Numbered from the stretch's first letter, positions 1 to 8,772 are shown. The stretch is DNA of 64,000 bases from Microbacterium sp. SLBN-154 (GCF_006715565.1 NZ_VFNL01000001.1:2914001-2978000), one strand, 5' to 3'. Program-made: numbers and translations. The notes: a model not told the origin generated them from the letters alone.

Positions 1-494
1 GCGAGAGCGTCTTCATCTTCAGCGGCGACTGGGAGTCGGGCAACCTCGACACCCAGATGCCCGACAACGCCGGCTTCTTCGTGATGCCGCCGCTGGAAGA
101 CGGCGGAACCCTCGGCGCCATGTCGGCGCCCCTCACCTACGGCATCTCCGCGAACGCCGAGAACCCCGACTGCGCCGCATTCTTCCTGGACTGGGTCGCC
201 ACGGATGAGACGGCGCGCACCATCACGGTCGAGGTCGGCGGATCCCACCCGATGGGGCCGGCCGATGCCTTCATGCCCGAGGTCGCAGAGGGCTCGGTCA
301 CCGCCGAGACCCTCGCCGCGGGCACCACGATCAACGACGCCGACGGCGCGATGGACTTCATCGCCAACGCCACCGGAGCGATCTACGCCCAGAGCTGGAC
401 GCCCAATGTCCAGCGACTGGTCGCCGGTGAGCAGGATGCAGCGGGCCTGCTGAGCTCGGTCCAGACCGATTACGAAGCCGAGGTCGGTCAGTAG
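1..494 (+). CDS. Sugar ABC transporter substrate-binding protein, C-terminal part
   Basis: Only the last ~164 codons are present; the frame is open from base 3 at the window edge, so the signal peptide and N-terminal lobe are missing. The visible part has the usual end of a family 1 (MalE-type) extracellular sugar binder: a GDWESGN stretch, a 'PLTYGIS' segment and helices rich in W, A and D. Two MalF/MalG-type permease genes follow after 2 bases, which supports the role. As an extracytoplasmic lipoprotein it would deliver a sugar to these permeases. The substrate cannot be told. Confidence 0.85.
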   Translation, partial: ESVFIFSGDWESGNLDTQMPDNAGFFVMPPLEDGGTLGAMSAPLTYGISANAENPDCAAFFLDWVATDETARTITVEVGGSHPMGPADAFMPEVAEGSVTAETLAAGTTINDADGAMDFIANATGAIYAQSWTPNVQRLVAGEQDAAGLLSSVQTDYEAEVGQ

Positions 495-496
495 GC

Positions 497-1477
497 ATGA
501 GCTCACGCTCCCAGGTCGCGGCGGCGGACATCTCCGCCGCCGCGACCCCTCCCCCACCGCCATCAATCCCGGATGACCGTGCGCTGACGCGCCGGCGGCG
601 CCGGCGCCGTGTCGTCCGAGACCTCCGGACCTACCTGCTGGTGCTGCCGGCAGCGGCGTTCTACATCGCCTTCGTGCTGCGTCCGATCGCCCTGACCGCG
701 CAGTACTCGCTGTACGACTGGGACGGCTTCACCACCGCGTCCTGGGCGGGCCTTGCCAACTACGGCGAGGTCTTCGGCAACCCGACGCTGCTGGGCGCCA
801 TCCTCAACTCCTTCGAGCTGATCATCTACTTCAGCATCATCCCGGTGATCCTCGGACTCTTCGCAGCGAACATCATCCGAGGGATCGCAACGAGCCGGCT
901 CGCGACGGTCTCTCGCACGGTCCTTTTCCTCCCGCAGGTAATCCCGCTCGTGGCCGCGGGGATCATGTGGAGCTGGCAGCTCTCCTCGAGCGGCTTCGTC
1001 AACCAGCTCCTCAGCGCGATCGGCCTCGGCGGACTCACGCGCGCCTGGCTCGGAGACTTCAACACCGCCCTCCCGGCCGTCGGCCTCATCGGCGCCTGGG
1101 TGCAGCTCGGCCTGTGCACCGTGCTGCTGCTGGCCGGCATGACCAAGATCGACCCCGCCCTCTACGAGGCGGCTCGCATCGACGGGGCAGGTCCCGTCCG
1201 CGAGTTCTTCTCGATCACCCTGCCGAGCGTCCGCCAGGAACTCGCCGTCGCCATCACGGTGACTGTCATCTCGGCGCTCGCGAGCTTCGACATCATCTAC
1301 ATCTCCACCCAGGGCGGCCCGGGCAACAGCACGCTCGTCCCGGGCCTGCAGATCTACTACCTGGCCTTCTTCCAGCGTGACGTGGGCACAGCCTCCGCCC
1401 TCGCTGTCGTGCTGATGCTCCTCGTGCTCCTCGTAGTGCTGCCCCTGCAGCGCATCATCCGCGGGAGGGACGCATGA
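497..1477 (+). CDS. Sugar ABC transporter permease (MalF type)
   Basis: 326 aa membrane subunit of a carbohydrate ABC importer. An Arg/Pro-rich cytoplasmic N-terminus (about residues 1-45) precedes six hydrophobic segments. The conserved EAA loop that docks the ATPase is seen as 'YEAARIDGAGPVREFF' near residue 225. ATG 497 lies 2 bases after the binding-protein stop, so translation is probably coupled. The stop overlaps the next permease by ATGA. No ATP-binding subunit gene lies in this operon; many actinobacterial sugar importers share a distant MsiK-type ATPase, so this is an inference and not an anomaly. Confidence 0.9.
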   Translation: MSSRSQVAAADISAAATPPPPPSIPDDRALTRRRRRRRVVRDLRTYLLVLPAAAFYIAFVLRPIALTAQYSLYDWDGFTTASWAGLANYGEVFGNPTLLGAILNSFELIIYFSIIPVILGLFAANIIRGIATSRLATVSRTVLFLPQVIPLVAAGIMWSWQLSSSGFVNQLLSAIGLGGLTRAWLGDFNTALPAVGLIGAWVQLGLCTVLLLAGMTKIDPALYEAARIDGAGPVREFFSITLPSVRQELAVAITVTVISALASFDIIYISTQGGPGNSTLVPGLQIYYLAFFQRDVGTASALAVVLMLLVLLVVLPLQRIIRGRDA

Positions 1478-2298
1478 TCACCCCGCTCCGCGACAAGATC
1501 CTCGGCCGCGCGCTGCTGTTCCTGCTCATGGCGATCACGATCATCCCGTTCGTGAGCCTGTTCGTCACGGCGTTGCATCCGCCCGGCACCTATCCCGCGG
1601 GGATCAGCTGGCCCGAGACCCCGCGGTGGGACAACTTCCTCACCGCCTTCCAGTCGGCCAACATGCTCGAGCTGCTGTGGTCGAGCGTCCTCATCGAGCT
1701 CGGCGTGGTTCCGATCGCGGTGCTGATCGCCACCCTCGCCGGCTTCGCGCTCGGCCACCTGCGACCCCGCGGCGGCAACGCGGTGTTCATCGTGTTCATC
1801 CTCGGGCTCACCCTGCCCTTCGAAGGCATCGTGGTGCCGCTCTACTACCAGATGCGCGACATCGGACTGCTGAACACACGGTGGGCGATCATCCTCCCCC
1901 TCATCGGCCTGTTCATGCCGTTCGCGATCATGTGGATGCGGGCCCACTTCGTGAACATGCCCCACGACCTCTCCGAGGCCGCCCGCGTCGACGGGGCGAC
2001 GACCTGGCAGCTCTTCTGGAAGATCCATGTGCCGCTGTCGGCACCGGCGCTGTCGTCGCTGGCGATCCTGCTGTTCCTGTGGACCTGGAACCAGTTCCTC
2101 CTGGCCATCGTGCTCGTCGACGATCCCGCCAACCGGACCATGGCCGGCGCCCTGGGCGCCTTCCAAGGCCAGTGGGGAACAGACATCCCGCTCCTGTGCG
2201 CCGGGTCGCTGCTGATCCTCACTCCCACTCTGCTGATCTTTCTGATCTTCCAGCGCCACTTCGTCTCCGCCCTCCTCCAGGGCTCCCTGAAAGGCTGA
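1474..2298 (+). CDS. Sugar ABC transporter permease (MalG type)
   Basis: 274 aa, second membrane subunit of the importer. Six hydrophobic segments and the EAA loop 'SEAARVDGATTWQLFWK' near residue 167 identify the CUT1 MalG class. ATG 1474 overlaps the upstream stop in ATGA, so the two permeases are co-translated. It forms a heterodimeric channel with the preceding product in the cell membrane. The hydrolase gene begins 4 bases past its stop, suggesting that a modified sugar or ester is handled by the same operon. Confidence 0.92.
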   Translation: MITPLRDKILGRALLFLLMAITIIPFVSLFVTALHPPGTYPAGISWPETPRWDNFLTAFQSANMLELLWSSVLIELGVVPIAVLIATLAGFALGHLRPRGGNAVFIVFILGLTLPFEGIVVPLYYQMRDIGLLNTRWAIILPLIGLFMPFAIMWMRAHFVNMPHDLSEAARVDGATTWQLFWKIHVPLSAPALSSLAILLFLWTWNQFLLAIVLVDDPANRTMAGALGAFQGQWGTDIPLLCAGSLLILTPTLLIFLIFQRHFVSALLQGSLKG

Positions 2299-2301
2299 TC
2301 G

Positions 2302-3270
2302 ATGCCGCCGATCCCGCCTTTCGATCCCGACGTGGCACACGCCCTGGCGACGAACCCGGACATCGTCACGACCCTCCGACCCGATGAGATCGAAGCCCTG
2401 CGCGCCCGGGGCATCGTTCCCCCGAGGGAGGAGATCACCCGAAGCGGTCGCCTCGCGCACTCCGAGCACGTGATCGAGGGTCCCGGCGGCGACCTCCGGG
2501 TCATCCTTCTCCTCCCGGCGGCGCGCACCGGTCCGGTGCCGGTACTGCTCTTCGCCCACGGCGGCGGGCTGGTGGTCGGCGGACCCTACGACGGACTGGC
2601 GCCCCTGGCGGCTCTTGCCGACGAGGCGGGTCTGGCCATCGCTTCGGTCGACTATCGCCTCGCCCCCGAGCACCGCTATCCCGCCGCCGTCGAAGACGTC
2701 TACGCCGCGCTCGCGTGGGTCGCGGGCCAGGCCTCCATGCTCGGCGTGGATCCCGACCGCGTCATCCTGTCGGGGATCAGCGCCGGGGGCGGCCTCGCCG
2801 CGGCGACCGCCCTGCTGGCCCGCGACCGCGGCGGGCCGGGTGTCTTCGCCCAGCTGCTCATCTGCCCCATGCTCGACGATCGCAACCAGACGGCCTCGGG
2901 TGCGCAGATGGCGGGCCGCGGCGCGTGGGACCGCGATGCGAACGAGACCGCCTGGAGCGCCTACCTCGGACCCGATCGCACCGAGGTGCCCATCTACGCC
3001 GCACCTGCGCGCGCCGAGGACCTGTCCGGGCTCCCGCCCGCCTTCATCGACGTGGGATCGGCAGAGACGTTCCGCGACGAGTGCGTGGCGTACGCCGACC
3101 GCATCTGGCAGAGCGGCGGAGACGCCGAGCTGCATGTCTGGCCCGGCGGGGCGCACGGCTTCGACGCTCTCGTGCCGGAGGCGCTGCTCAGCCGCGATGC
3201 CGCGCGAGCACGCGCGCACTGGCTCGCTCGTGTGCTCGCCAACGCTCGACGCACTCTCGCTGGCATCTGA
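2302..3270 (+). CDS. Alpha/beta hydrolase of the hormone-sensitive lipase family
   Basis: 322 aa cytoplasmic esterase/lipase-like enzyme. The oxyanion-hole HGGG is at residues 86-89, the nucleophile Ser160 sits in GISAGG, and the catalytic His is about 285 in GGAHGF. The acidic residue position reads SAETFRDE, so Glu255 probably takes the place of the usual Asp, as in some members of the family. Length is typical. It is the last gene of the sugar ABC operon and ends at a strong hairpin. An ester-removing role on the imported carbohydrate is plausible but unproven. Confidence 0.85.
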   Translation: MPPIPPFDPDVAHALATNPDIVTTLRPDEIEALRARGIVPPREEITRSGRLAHSEHVIEGPGGDLRVILLLPAARTGPVPVLLFAHGGGLVVGGPYDGLAPLAALADEAGLAIASVDYRLAPEHRYPAAVEDVYAALAWVAGQASMLGVDPDRVILSGISAGGGLAAATALLARDRGGPGVFAQLLICPMLDDRNQTASGAQMAGRGAWDRDANETAWSAYLGPDRTEVPIYAAPARAEDLSGLPPAFIDVGSAETFRDECVAYADRIWQSGGDAELHVWPGGAHGFDALVPEALLSRDAARARAHWLARVLANARRTLAGI

Positions 3271-3275
3271 ACCTG

Positions 3276-3307
3276 CCCCCACCGGTCGTCCCCCCGGCCG
3301 GTGGGGG
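3276..3307. terminator. Bidirectional hairpin between convergent genes
   Basis: Ten-base perfect arms CCCCCACCGG (3276-3285) and CCGGTGGGGG (3298-3307) with a 12-base loop. It lies 6 bases past the hydrolase stop and 33 bases past the end of the convergent photolyase gene. There is no T tract, as is common in high-GC actinomycetes. Confidence 0.75.
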
Positions 3308-3340
3308 TACGGCCATCCCCGGCATCCGGCCGCTGACGGC

Positions 3341-4780
3341 TCAGTCTCCCCGGCGTCGGCGCATCTGCGCGAGCGGCATGTTCAATCGGGGGTTGCCGGC
3401 GAGCTTCGCCTCGTGCCGATCGAGGAAGGCCCAGTAGGCGCTGGTGAAGACGGAGTCTCGGGCCTCGCGATCGCTGCCCCACCACCGGCCCATCTTCTGC
3501 AGGTAGGCCCCACCCGAGACGTAGGGCTTCGTGGCCACGCCGCCGCCGTCGGCGTACTGGCTCATCCCCTGAACGTTGGGCACCATCACCCACTCGTACG
3601 CGTCGATGAAGAGCGCCGAATACCAGTCGAACACCGCCCGCGGATGATAGCCCTGCAGCAGGAACCAGTTGCCCAGGACCATGAGCCGCTCGATGTGGTG
3701 GGCGTAGCCCCAGCGATGGACCCGCTCGAGCACCACCCGCACCGGTGTCGGCAGATCGTCGGGGATGCCGGTGCCGGTGTACCACCAGTCCTCGAGCGGA
3801 CGGGTGAGCTCGAAGTGATTGGCGTCGATGAGGGCCGGCTCGGCGCGGTAGGACCCCCGCATGTACTCCCGCCAGCCGATCACCTGACGCACGAACCCCT
3901 CGAGCGAGGCGATCGGTACCGCGTCACGGTGGGCCACGGCAGCGCGGACGACCTCTTCGGCGCGGAGCAGACCGACGTTGAGGAACGGGCTGATGACCGC
4001 GTGGAAGAGGAACGGCTCATCGGCGGCCATGGCGTCCTCGTAACGGCCGAAGAGCTCCAACCGCTCGGCGACGAACGACGCCAGCCACTCCCGAGCCCCC
4101 GGAGCGGTGACCGGCAACCAGAAATCCGCAGCGTCGCCCGGATGATCGGCGAACCGGTCGGCGACGAGGGCCATCACCTCTCGTGTGATCCCGTCATGTC
4201 GGGCCTCGGGAAGGGCGGGGATCGGGACCCCGCCCGAGGGAAGCGGATGACGGTTGTCGGCGTCGAAGTTCCAGGCACCTCCCGCGGGCTTCTCGCCGTC
4301 CATGAGGACGCCGGTACGCACGCGCTGCCATCGGTAGAAGTCCTCCATCTTAGCCCGCGGATGCCCGCCGAACCATTCGTCCAGATCATCGGCGGCCGTG
4401 AGGAAGAGGGCGTCCGGGTAGATGCGGGTCGCGACCCCCTCGTCATCGCAGACCCGTCGCAGGCGCTCGTCCACCCCGCGATCCGTCGCGCTCATCCACG
4501 CCAGCCCGTCGATCCCATGCTCGCGGATCAGTCGGCGAAGGCCCGTCGCGAAGCTCCACTCCTCCCCGACCCGGAGGTGTGCCACCCGGTGTCCGGCTTC
4601 CTCGGCGTGCACGGCGGCATGTCGGAGTCCGGAGAGGATGAGCACGAGCTTGTGGGCGTGGAACGGTCGACGGGTGAGGGCCGACTCGGCCTCGATGAAG
4701 AACAGGATGTCGATGTCGGGATCGTGAAGTGCCGGGTGATCCTCGAAGAGCTGGGTGGCGAGGATCAGCGCGGCCTTCAT
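3341..4780 (-). CDS. Photolyase/cryptochrome of the FeS-BCP (DPRP) class lacking the cluster cysteines
   Basis: 479 aa with ATG at 4778-4780, preceded by GGAAGGATGAC; a longer upstream frame has no matching N-terminus. It matches the bacterial photolyase-related family (PF04244 type) over its whole length: ISPFLNVGLL (263-272), GWREYMRG (302-309), YAHHIERLMVLGN (359-371) and DAYEWVMVPNVQGMSQYADG (393-412). Such enzymes bind FAD and repair (6-4) photoproducts or sense light. The family normally carries four cysteines for a 4Fe-4S cluster. Here the whole protein has one, Cys111, and the cluster region reads MGRWWGSDREARDSVFTSAY. Fold and FAD binding are probable; the exact activity is open. It is divergent from a FAD oxidoreductase gene. 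Confidence 0.88.
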   Translation of the reverse strand: MKAALILATQLFEDHPALHDPDIDILFFIEAESALTRRPFHAHKLVLILSGLRHAAVHAEEAGHRVAHLRVGEEWSFATGLRRLIREHGIDGLAWMSATDRGVDERLRRVCDDEGVATRIYPDALFLTAADDLDEWFGGHPRAKMEDFYRWQRVRTGVLMDGEKPAGGAWNFDADNRHPLPSGGVPIPALPEARHDGITREVMALVADRFADHPGDAADFWLPVTAPGAREWLASFVAERLELFGRYEDAMAADEPFLFHAVISPFLNVGLLRAEEVVRAAVAHRDAVPIASLEGFVRQVIGWREYMRGSYRAEPALIDANHFELTRPLEDWWYTGTGIPDDLPTPVRVVLERVHRWGYAHHIERLMVLGNWFLLQGYHPRAVFDWYSALFIDAYEWVMVPNVQGMSQYADGGGVATKPYVSGGAYLQKMGRWWGSDREARDSVFTSAYWAFLDRHEAKLAGNPRLNMPLAQMRRRRGD

Positions 4781-4840
4781 GCCGTCATCCTTCCACCGCC
4801 CGGGAGGGGCGGGGGTCGTCCGGGAAGGCTGCGGTCGTCG

Positions 4841-4853
4841 TAGGCTCAGCACA
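4841..4853 (+). promoter_or_regulatory. Leaderless-type -10 box before the FAD oxidoreductase
   Basis: TAGGCT (4841-4846) is followed by 6 bases and then ATG 4853, with no ribosome binding site between. In actinobacteria a TANNNT box this close to the start marks transcription beginning at the start codon. The same layout recurs at 26937, 40012 and 60043. Confidence 0.6.
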
Positions 4854-6112
4854 TGTCCCGCACCGGCCGCGCCGCGCACGACGTTGCGGTGATCGGAGCG
4901 GGCCTGGCGGGTCTTCGCGCGGCGGACATCCTCGCCCGGGCGGGTCGCGACGTCGTGCTGCTCGAGGCGGCCGATGACGTCGGCGGCAGGGAGCGCACCG
5001 ACATCGTCGACGGGTTCCTCCTCGACCGCGGCTTCCACGTCCTGAATCCGGCCTACCCCGCTCTCCCCCGCGCGGTCGACCTCGCGGCCCTGGACATCCA
5101 GGCCTTCCCCGTCGGCGTGCGCGTGCGCCGCGAGAGGCGCTCAGTGCGCCTCGGGCATCCCCTGCGGCATCCGGGCCTCCTCCCGGCGTCTGTGGCGAGC
5201 GGGCTCGCCCGACCCGCCGACCTCTGGGCGCTCGGCCGATGGATCATCCCGGCGCTGCTCGACCCGAAGGGCGTCATCTCCGGGCCCGACCGCAGTCTCG
5301 CCGAGGGATGGACGCGGGCGGGCCTCACCGGGCCGCTGCGCACGGAGGTGCTCGAACCGTTCCTCGCCGGCGTGGTCGCCGACGACACCGGCACCACCTC
5401 CGACGCCTTCGTCCGGCTGCTCGTGCGCATGTTCGCGCTCGGGCGACCGGGGCTGCCCGCCGGGGGCATCGCAGCCCTCCCCCGCCAGCTCGCTTCCCGA
5501 GCCGAGGCGGCGGGTGCCGACATCCGCCTCACCCACCGCGTCACCGCCCTGTGTCGCGGAACGAACGTCTGCGAGGTGGCGATCGCGGGAGCCGACACCG
5601 TGCGTGCCGGCCACGTCATCGTCGCGGTCGGGCCCGAGATGGTCGCGACGCTCACCGACCTGCCGGCACCGAAGACGAAGGGACTGCAGACCTGGTGGTT
5701 CGACGCCGAGCACGAGCCCGCGTTCGACGCCCTCCTGGCCGTCGACGGGCGGCGTCGGGGTCCGATCGTCAACACCGCGGTCCTCTCGCGCACGGCGCGC
5801 TCCTACGCCCCGCCCGGTCATCACCTCGTGCAGGCCACCTGCCTGCTCCCCGCCGACGGCGGGGGCGCTCCGGAGGCCGAGGTACGCCGTCAGCTCGCGG
5901 AGCTGTGGGGGAAGGATGCCGCGCAGTGGCGTCTCCTCCGCCGCGACGACGTGCGCCACGCCCTTCCCGCCCAGCCGGCTCCGCTCCGAACGAGGAGTGC
6001 GCCCTGGATCGCAGAGCGCATCCTGATCGCGGGCGACCACCGCGACACCGCCTCGATCCAGGGTGCGCTGGTCTCCGGAGCGCGCGTCGCGCGGGCGATG
6101 CTCTCGGCGTGA
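4853..6112 (+). CDS. FAD-dependent amine oxidase/phytoene-desaturase-like oxidoreductase
   Basis: 419 aa flavoprotein. An N-terminal Rossmann dinucleotide motif (VIGAGLAGLRAADIL, about residues 12-26) is followed by the acidic LEAADDVGGRERT stretch typical of the amine oxidase/protoporphyrinogen oxidase/carotenoid desaturase superfamily. A C-terminal FAD motif (ILIAGDHRDTASIQGAL) closes the fold. The substrate is not evident and no carotenoid genes lie nearby. It is divergent from the photolyase-like gene with 72 bases between starts. A link to light or oxidative damage is inference from position only. Confidence 0.82.
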   Translation: MSRTGRAAHDVAVIGAGLAGLRAADILARAGRDVVLLEAADDVGGRERTDIVDGFLLDRGFHVLNPAYPALPRAVDLAALDIQAFPVGVRVRRERRSVRLGHPLRHPGLLPASVASGLARPADLWALGRWIIPALLDPKGVISGPDRSLAEGWTRAGLTGPLRTEVLEPFLAGVVADDTGTTSDAFVRLLVRMFALGRPGLPAGGIAALPRQLASRAEAAGADIRLTHRVTALCRGTNVCEVAIAGADTVRAGHVIVAVGPEMVATLTDLPAPKTKGLQTWWFDAEHEPAFDALLAVDGRRRGPIVNTAVLSRTARSYAPPGHHLVQATCLLPADGGGAPEAEVRRQLAELWGKDAAQWRLLRRDDVRHALPAQPAPLRTRSAPWIAERILIAGDHRDTASIQGALVSGARVARAMLSA

Positions 6113-6124
6113 GCGCCCTCTGCC

Positions 6125-6802
6125 TCAGCGCCCGCCGGCCTCGGCGATGGCGCTCAGGGCTGTGACGATGATCAGGCCGTTGACGAAGTACCCGATGACG
6201 GAGTGGGTCATCACCCGCCACCGCATCTGACGGTCGTGCACCTCCACATCGGAGGCGGCGAAACTGACCGCGACCGTATACGAGAAGTAGGCGAACTCGA
6301 GGATGCCGGGGGTCGTCGTGCCGGGGAAACGCAGCGGGCGGTCGTTCTCGCGGTAGTACAGCTGCAAGTAGAGCTGCGCGTACCCCCAGTGCAGCAGGGT
6401 CCAGGCGAGCAGCATGGCCCAGATCCCGATGACGTCGAGCAGCGGGGTGATCGCGTCGCCGGGCTGGAGGAAGATGTGCTGGACGGTGGCCACGACGCCG
6501 ACGGCGCTGGTGAAGATGGTCGCCGTCAGCGAGATCGTGCGCGGCACGATGCCGAGCTCCATAAGAAGCGGCGGCCCGTCACTCTCGGCTCGACGCCCCG
6601 CGACCCACAGCACCACCCAGATGCCCGCCGCGTAGGCGGTGCCCACGCCGCACCAGGCGAACAGGAGGACGGCGGAGGCCGCGTTGTCGGGGGCGAGGAT
6701 GAAGCCGATCCCCAGCAGCACGAGCGTCAGCTGCAGCACCGAGCTGATGACGAGCCCCCACACCGCGGTGCGGCGCCGTGCGCCCGTGACGACGCCGCTC
6801 AC
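6125..6802 (-). CDS. DUF1345 family integral membrane protein
   Basis: 225 aa from GTG 6800-6802, one base after the upstream stop; the longer upstream frame runs through the preceding gene and is not real. There are five to six hydrophobic segments. The C-terminal half carries the recognised signature EFAYFSYTVAVSFAASDVEV, with the following RQMRWRVM helix. Function of the family is unknown. It is the third gene of the minus-strand gnd operon and is convergent with the FAD oxidoreductase, 12 bases between stops. Confidence 0.8.
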   Translation of the reverse strand: MSGVVTGARRRTAVWGLVISSVLQLTLVLLGIGFILAPDNAASAVLLFAWCGVGTAYAAGIWVVLWVAGRRAESDGPPLLMELGIVPRTISLTATIFTSAVGVVATVQHIFLQPGDAITPLLDVIGIWAMLLAWTLLHWGYAQLYLQLYYRENDRPLRFPGTTTPGILEFAYFSYTVAVSFAASDVEVHDRQMRWRVMTHSVIGYFVNGLIIVTALSAIAEAGGR

Positions 6803-6803
6803 C

Positions 6804-7574
6804 TCAGAACATCCACGGTTCGATGCCCTCCATGCCCTGGCCGCTCTCCCGGGGCGGATCGGCGATGATCGGCGGCGGCGTCCACCGCCGACGCAGTCGC
6901 CGCACGGCGGGGTTGCGCCAGACCCCCTGCGCCCCGCGCATCCCCGCGCGCAGTCGGACGAGCTCGGCGGCGCGAGGACCGGTGGGGATGTCACGGGGCA
7001 GCGAGGAGGCTGCGACGATCCAGTCGGGAAGCGAGAGCAGGCGCAGGATGACGCGCAGCCGCTCGGACTCGGAGACGCTGTCGCGCTCCAGCTCCTCATC
7101 GAGGATCTCCGTCAGCTTCTCGCCGGCCTCGGGGACCCCCGCGAGGGCCGCGAACTCCGGCGCTGCGGCGACACCCACCGGCTCGGTGCCGATGTCGTCG
7201 TCGGCGCCGGGTTCGGCCGACGGGTCGCTGTCGTACCGGCCGACCTCCTCCGCGCCCCGCCAGGCGACCAGCCCGAGCTGCCGGTCACGGCGCACCCGCA
7301 CGGCCAGGACCGCGCACTCGAGCTTCGCGGCGACCAGCGCTGCGACCTCGACGATTCCGCGCCGCTCCGCCGCCACGACCCCCGCCCCTGGATCGCCGAT
7401 CACGACCTGCGTCCCCGATGAAGCCGGCGCGATCCATCCGGTGAAGCGGATGACGCGGAGGATCCTCTCCAGAGCGGCCGCGTCCGCGGCATCCGTCATC
7501 AGCACCAGCGCACCGTAGGAGTAGCCGTCGGGTCCGCCGACCTCGCCGGGTGTGGAGATGGGCAGGTAGGCCAT
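6804..7574 (-). CDS. Hypothetical protein, middle gene of gnd operon
   Basis: 256 aa, not recognised. It is soluble, with no signal peptide or membrane segment. Residues 1-120 look like a compact alpha/beta domain (start MAYLPISTPGEVGG). A short acidic linker (DSDPSAEPGADDDIGTEP) follows, and the C-terminal part is helical and Arg-rich with several tryptophans. It lies 12 bases from the gnd stop and 1 base before the DUF1345 start, so it is almost surely co-transcribed with both. Coding is supported by tight spacing and codon use. Confidence 0.7.
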   Translation of the reverse strand: MAYLPISTPGEVGGPDGYSYGALVLMTDAADAAALERILRVIRFTGWIAPASSGTQVVIGDPGAGVVAAERRGIVEVAALVAAKLECAVLAVRVRRDRQLGLVAWRGAEEVGRYDSDPSAEPGADDDIGTEPVGVAAAPEFAALAGVPEAGEKLTEILDEELERDSVSESERLRVILRLLSLPDWIVAASSLPRDIPTGPRAAELVRLRAGMRGAQGVWRNPAVRRLRRRWTPPPIIADPPRESGQGMEGIEPWMF

Positions 7575-7586
7575 CGCGATATCCGA

Positions 7587-8639
7587 TCAGGCGTCGGCCT
7601 TGCGGCTCCCCGCTTCGAGGACGTCGCCCGCGGGAAGCTCCTGGTGACCGCCGAACTGCAGGCGCATCGCCGAGAGCACCTGGTTGGCGAAGTGGTCTTC
7701 GCCCCGTGAGGCGAAACGCTCGAACAGCGAGGCGGCGAGCACGGGGGCGGGCACGCCGGTGTCGACGGCGGCCTTGACCGTCCAGCGCCCCTCACCCGAG
7801 TCGGACACCCGGCCGGCGAGACCGTCCAGCGTGGGGTTGTCCTGCAGGGCGGCCGCGGTGAGATCGAGCAGCCACGAGGAGATGACCGACCCGCGGCGCC
7901 AGAGCTCCGCGACCTTGGGGGTGTCGATGGTGAACTGGTAGAACTCCGGCTCCTCCAGCGGCGCCACCTCGGCGGAGTGCTCCGCCTGATGTATGCCGGC
8001 ATCGGCATGCTCGAGGATGTTGAGGCCCTCGGCGAGCGCGGCCATGATCCCGTATTCGATGCCGTTGTGCACCATCTTCACGAAGTGGCCGGCACCCGAC
8101 GGACCGCAGTGGAGGTAGCCGAGCTCCTCCGGCGCGAAATCGCCTTCGCGGCCTGGGGTCCGTTCGATCTCGCCTCGACCGGGAGCGATCGTCGCCAGCA
8201 CCGGCTCGATGCGGGTGAAGGCCTCGTCCGGGCCTCCGACCATCAGGCAGTAGCCGCGGTCGAGGCCGAAGACACCACCGCTCGTGCCGACGTCGACGTA
8301 GTGGATGCCCTTCGGCTTCAGCGCGGCGGCCCGACGGACGTCGTCGCGATAGTTGGAGTTGCCGCCGTCGATGATGATGTCGCCCGGTTCGAGCACCTGG
8401 GCGAGCTGGTCGACGACCCCGCCGGTGAGACCTGCCGGGATCATCAACCACACCACGCGCGGGGTCTCGAGCTTGCCCGCGAGATCGGCCAAGGTCGCAG
8501 CGCCCGTCGCGCCTTCCGCGGCGAGGGTGGACACGGCGTCCTGATTGACGTCGTAGACGACGCAGTCGTGACCGTCGCGCATCAACCGTCGGACGATGTT
8601 CGCACCCATCCGCCCCAGTCCCACCATCGCCAGTTGCAT
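7587..8639 (-). CDS. gnd: 6-phosphogluconate dehydrogenase, decarboxylating (short GndA type)
   Basis: 350 aa from ATG 8637-8639, chosen because the product then begins with the NAD(P) Rossmann motif [15 protein letters not shown]. It converts 6-phosphogluconate to ribulose 5-phosphate and CO2 with NAD(P)+ reduction in the pentose phosphate pathway. Visible are [10 protein letters not shown], the substrate loop [20 protein letters not shown] and the catalytic Lys in [14 protein letters not shown]. Length fits the shorter form lacking the long C-terminal tail of the E. coli enzyme. First gene of a three-gene operon, divergent from dps. Confidence 0.93.
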   Translation of the reverse strand: MQLAMVGLGRMGANIVRRLMRDGHDCVVYDVNQDAVSTLAAEGATGAATLADLAGKLETPRVVWLMIPAGLTGGVVDQLAQVLEPGDIIIDGGNSNYRDDVRRAAALKPKGIHYVDVGTSGGVFGLDRGYCLMVGGPDEAFTRIEPVLATIAPGRGEIERTPGREGDFAPEELGYLHCGPSGAGHFVKMVHNGIEYGIMAALAEGLNILEHADAGIHQAEHSAEVAPLEEPEFYQFTIDTPKVAELWRRGSVISSWLLDLTAAALQDNPTLDGLAGRVSDSGEGRWTVKAAVDTGVPAPVLAASLFERFASRGEDHFANQVLSAMRLQFGGHQELPAGDVLEAGSRKADA

Positions 8640-8662
8640 ATGTCCTCGCTCCGCTTCGCGCA

Positions 8663-8675
8663 CCGGACGGTCCGG
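8663..8675. promoter_or_regulatory. Palindrome upstream of gnd
   Basis: CCGGAC-G-GTCCGG, six-base perfect arms around one base, lies 24 bases upstream of the gnd start codon. It could be an operator or the base of a short leader hairpin. The bases are ordinary for high-GC DNA, so confidence is low. Confidence 0.35.
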
Positions 8676-8766
8676 CCCCTGCTCGCAGTCTAGGGACGCG
8701 TTGCGACGAGCGGCTATCACTGCTGTCGACCCGGTGCAAGCTCTCCCTCCGAATTCGTCGCTCGCC

Positions 8767-8772
8767 TATCGT
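8767..8772 (+). promoter_or_regulatory. Probable -10 box of dps
   Basis: TATCGT lies 30 bases before the GTG start. The leader between them carries GATAGGAG, a good ribosome binding site 8 bases from GTG 8803. No clear -35 is seen. Confidence 0.45.

Noticed and set aside
1357..3282. Long open frame on the minus strand opposite the sugar permease and hydrolase genes
   Set aside because: It is rich in Arg, Gly and His without domains and is the mirror of well-supported genes; long antisense frames are expected at this G+C.
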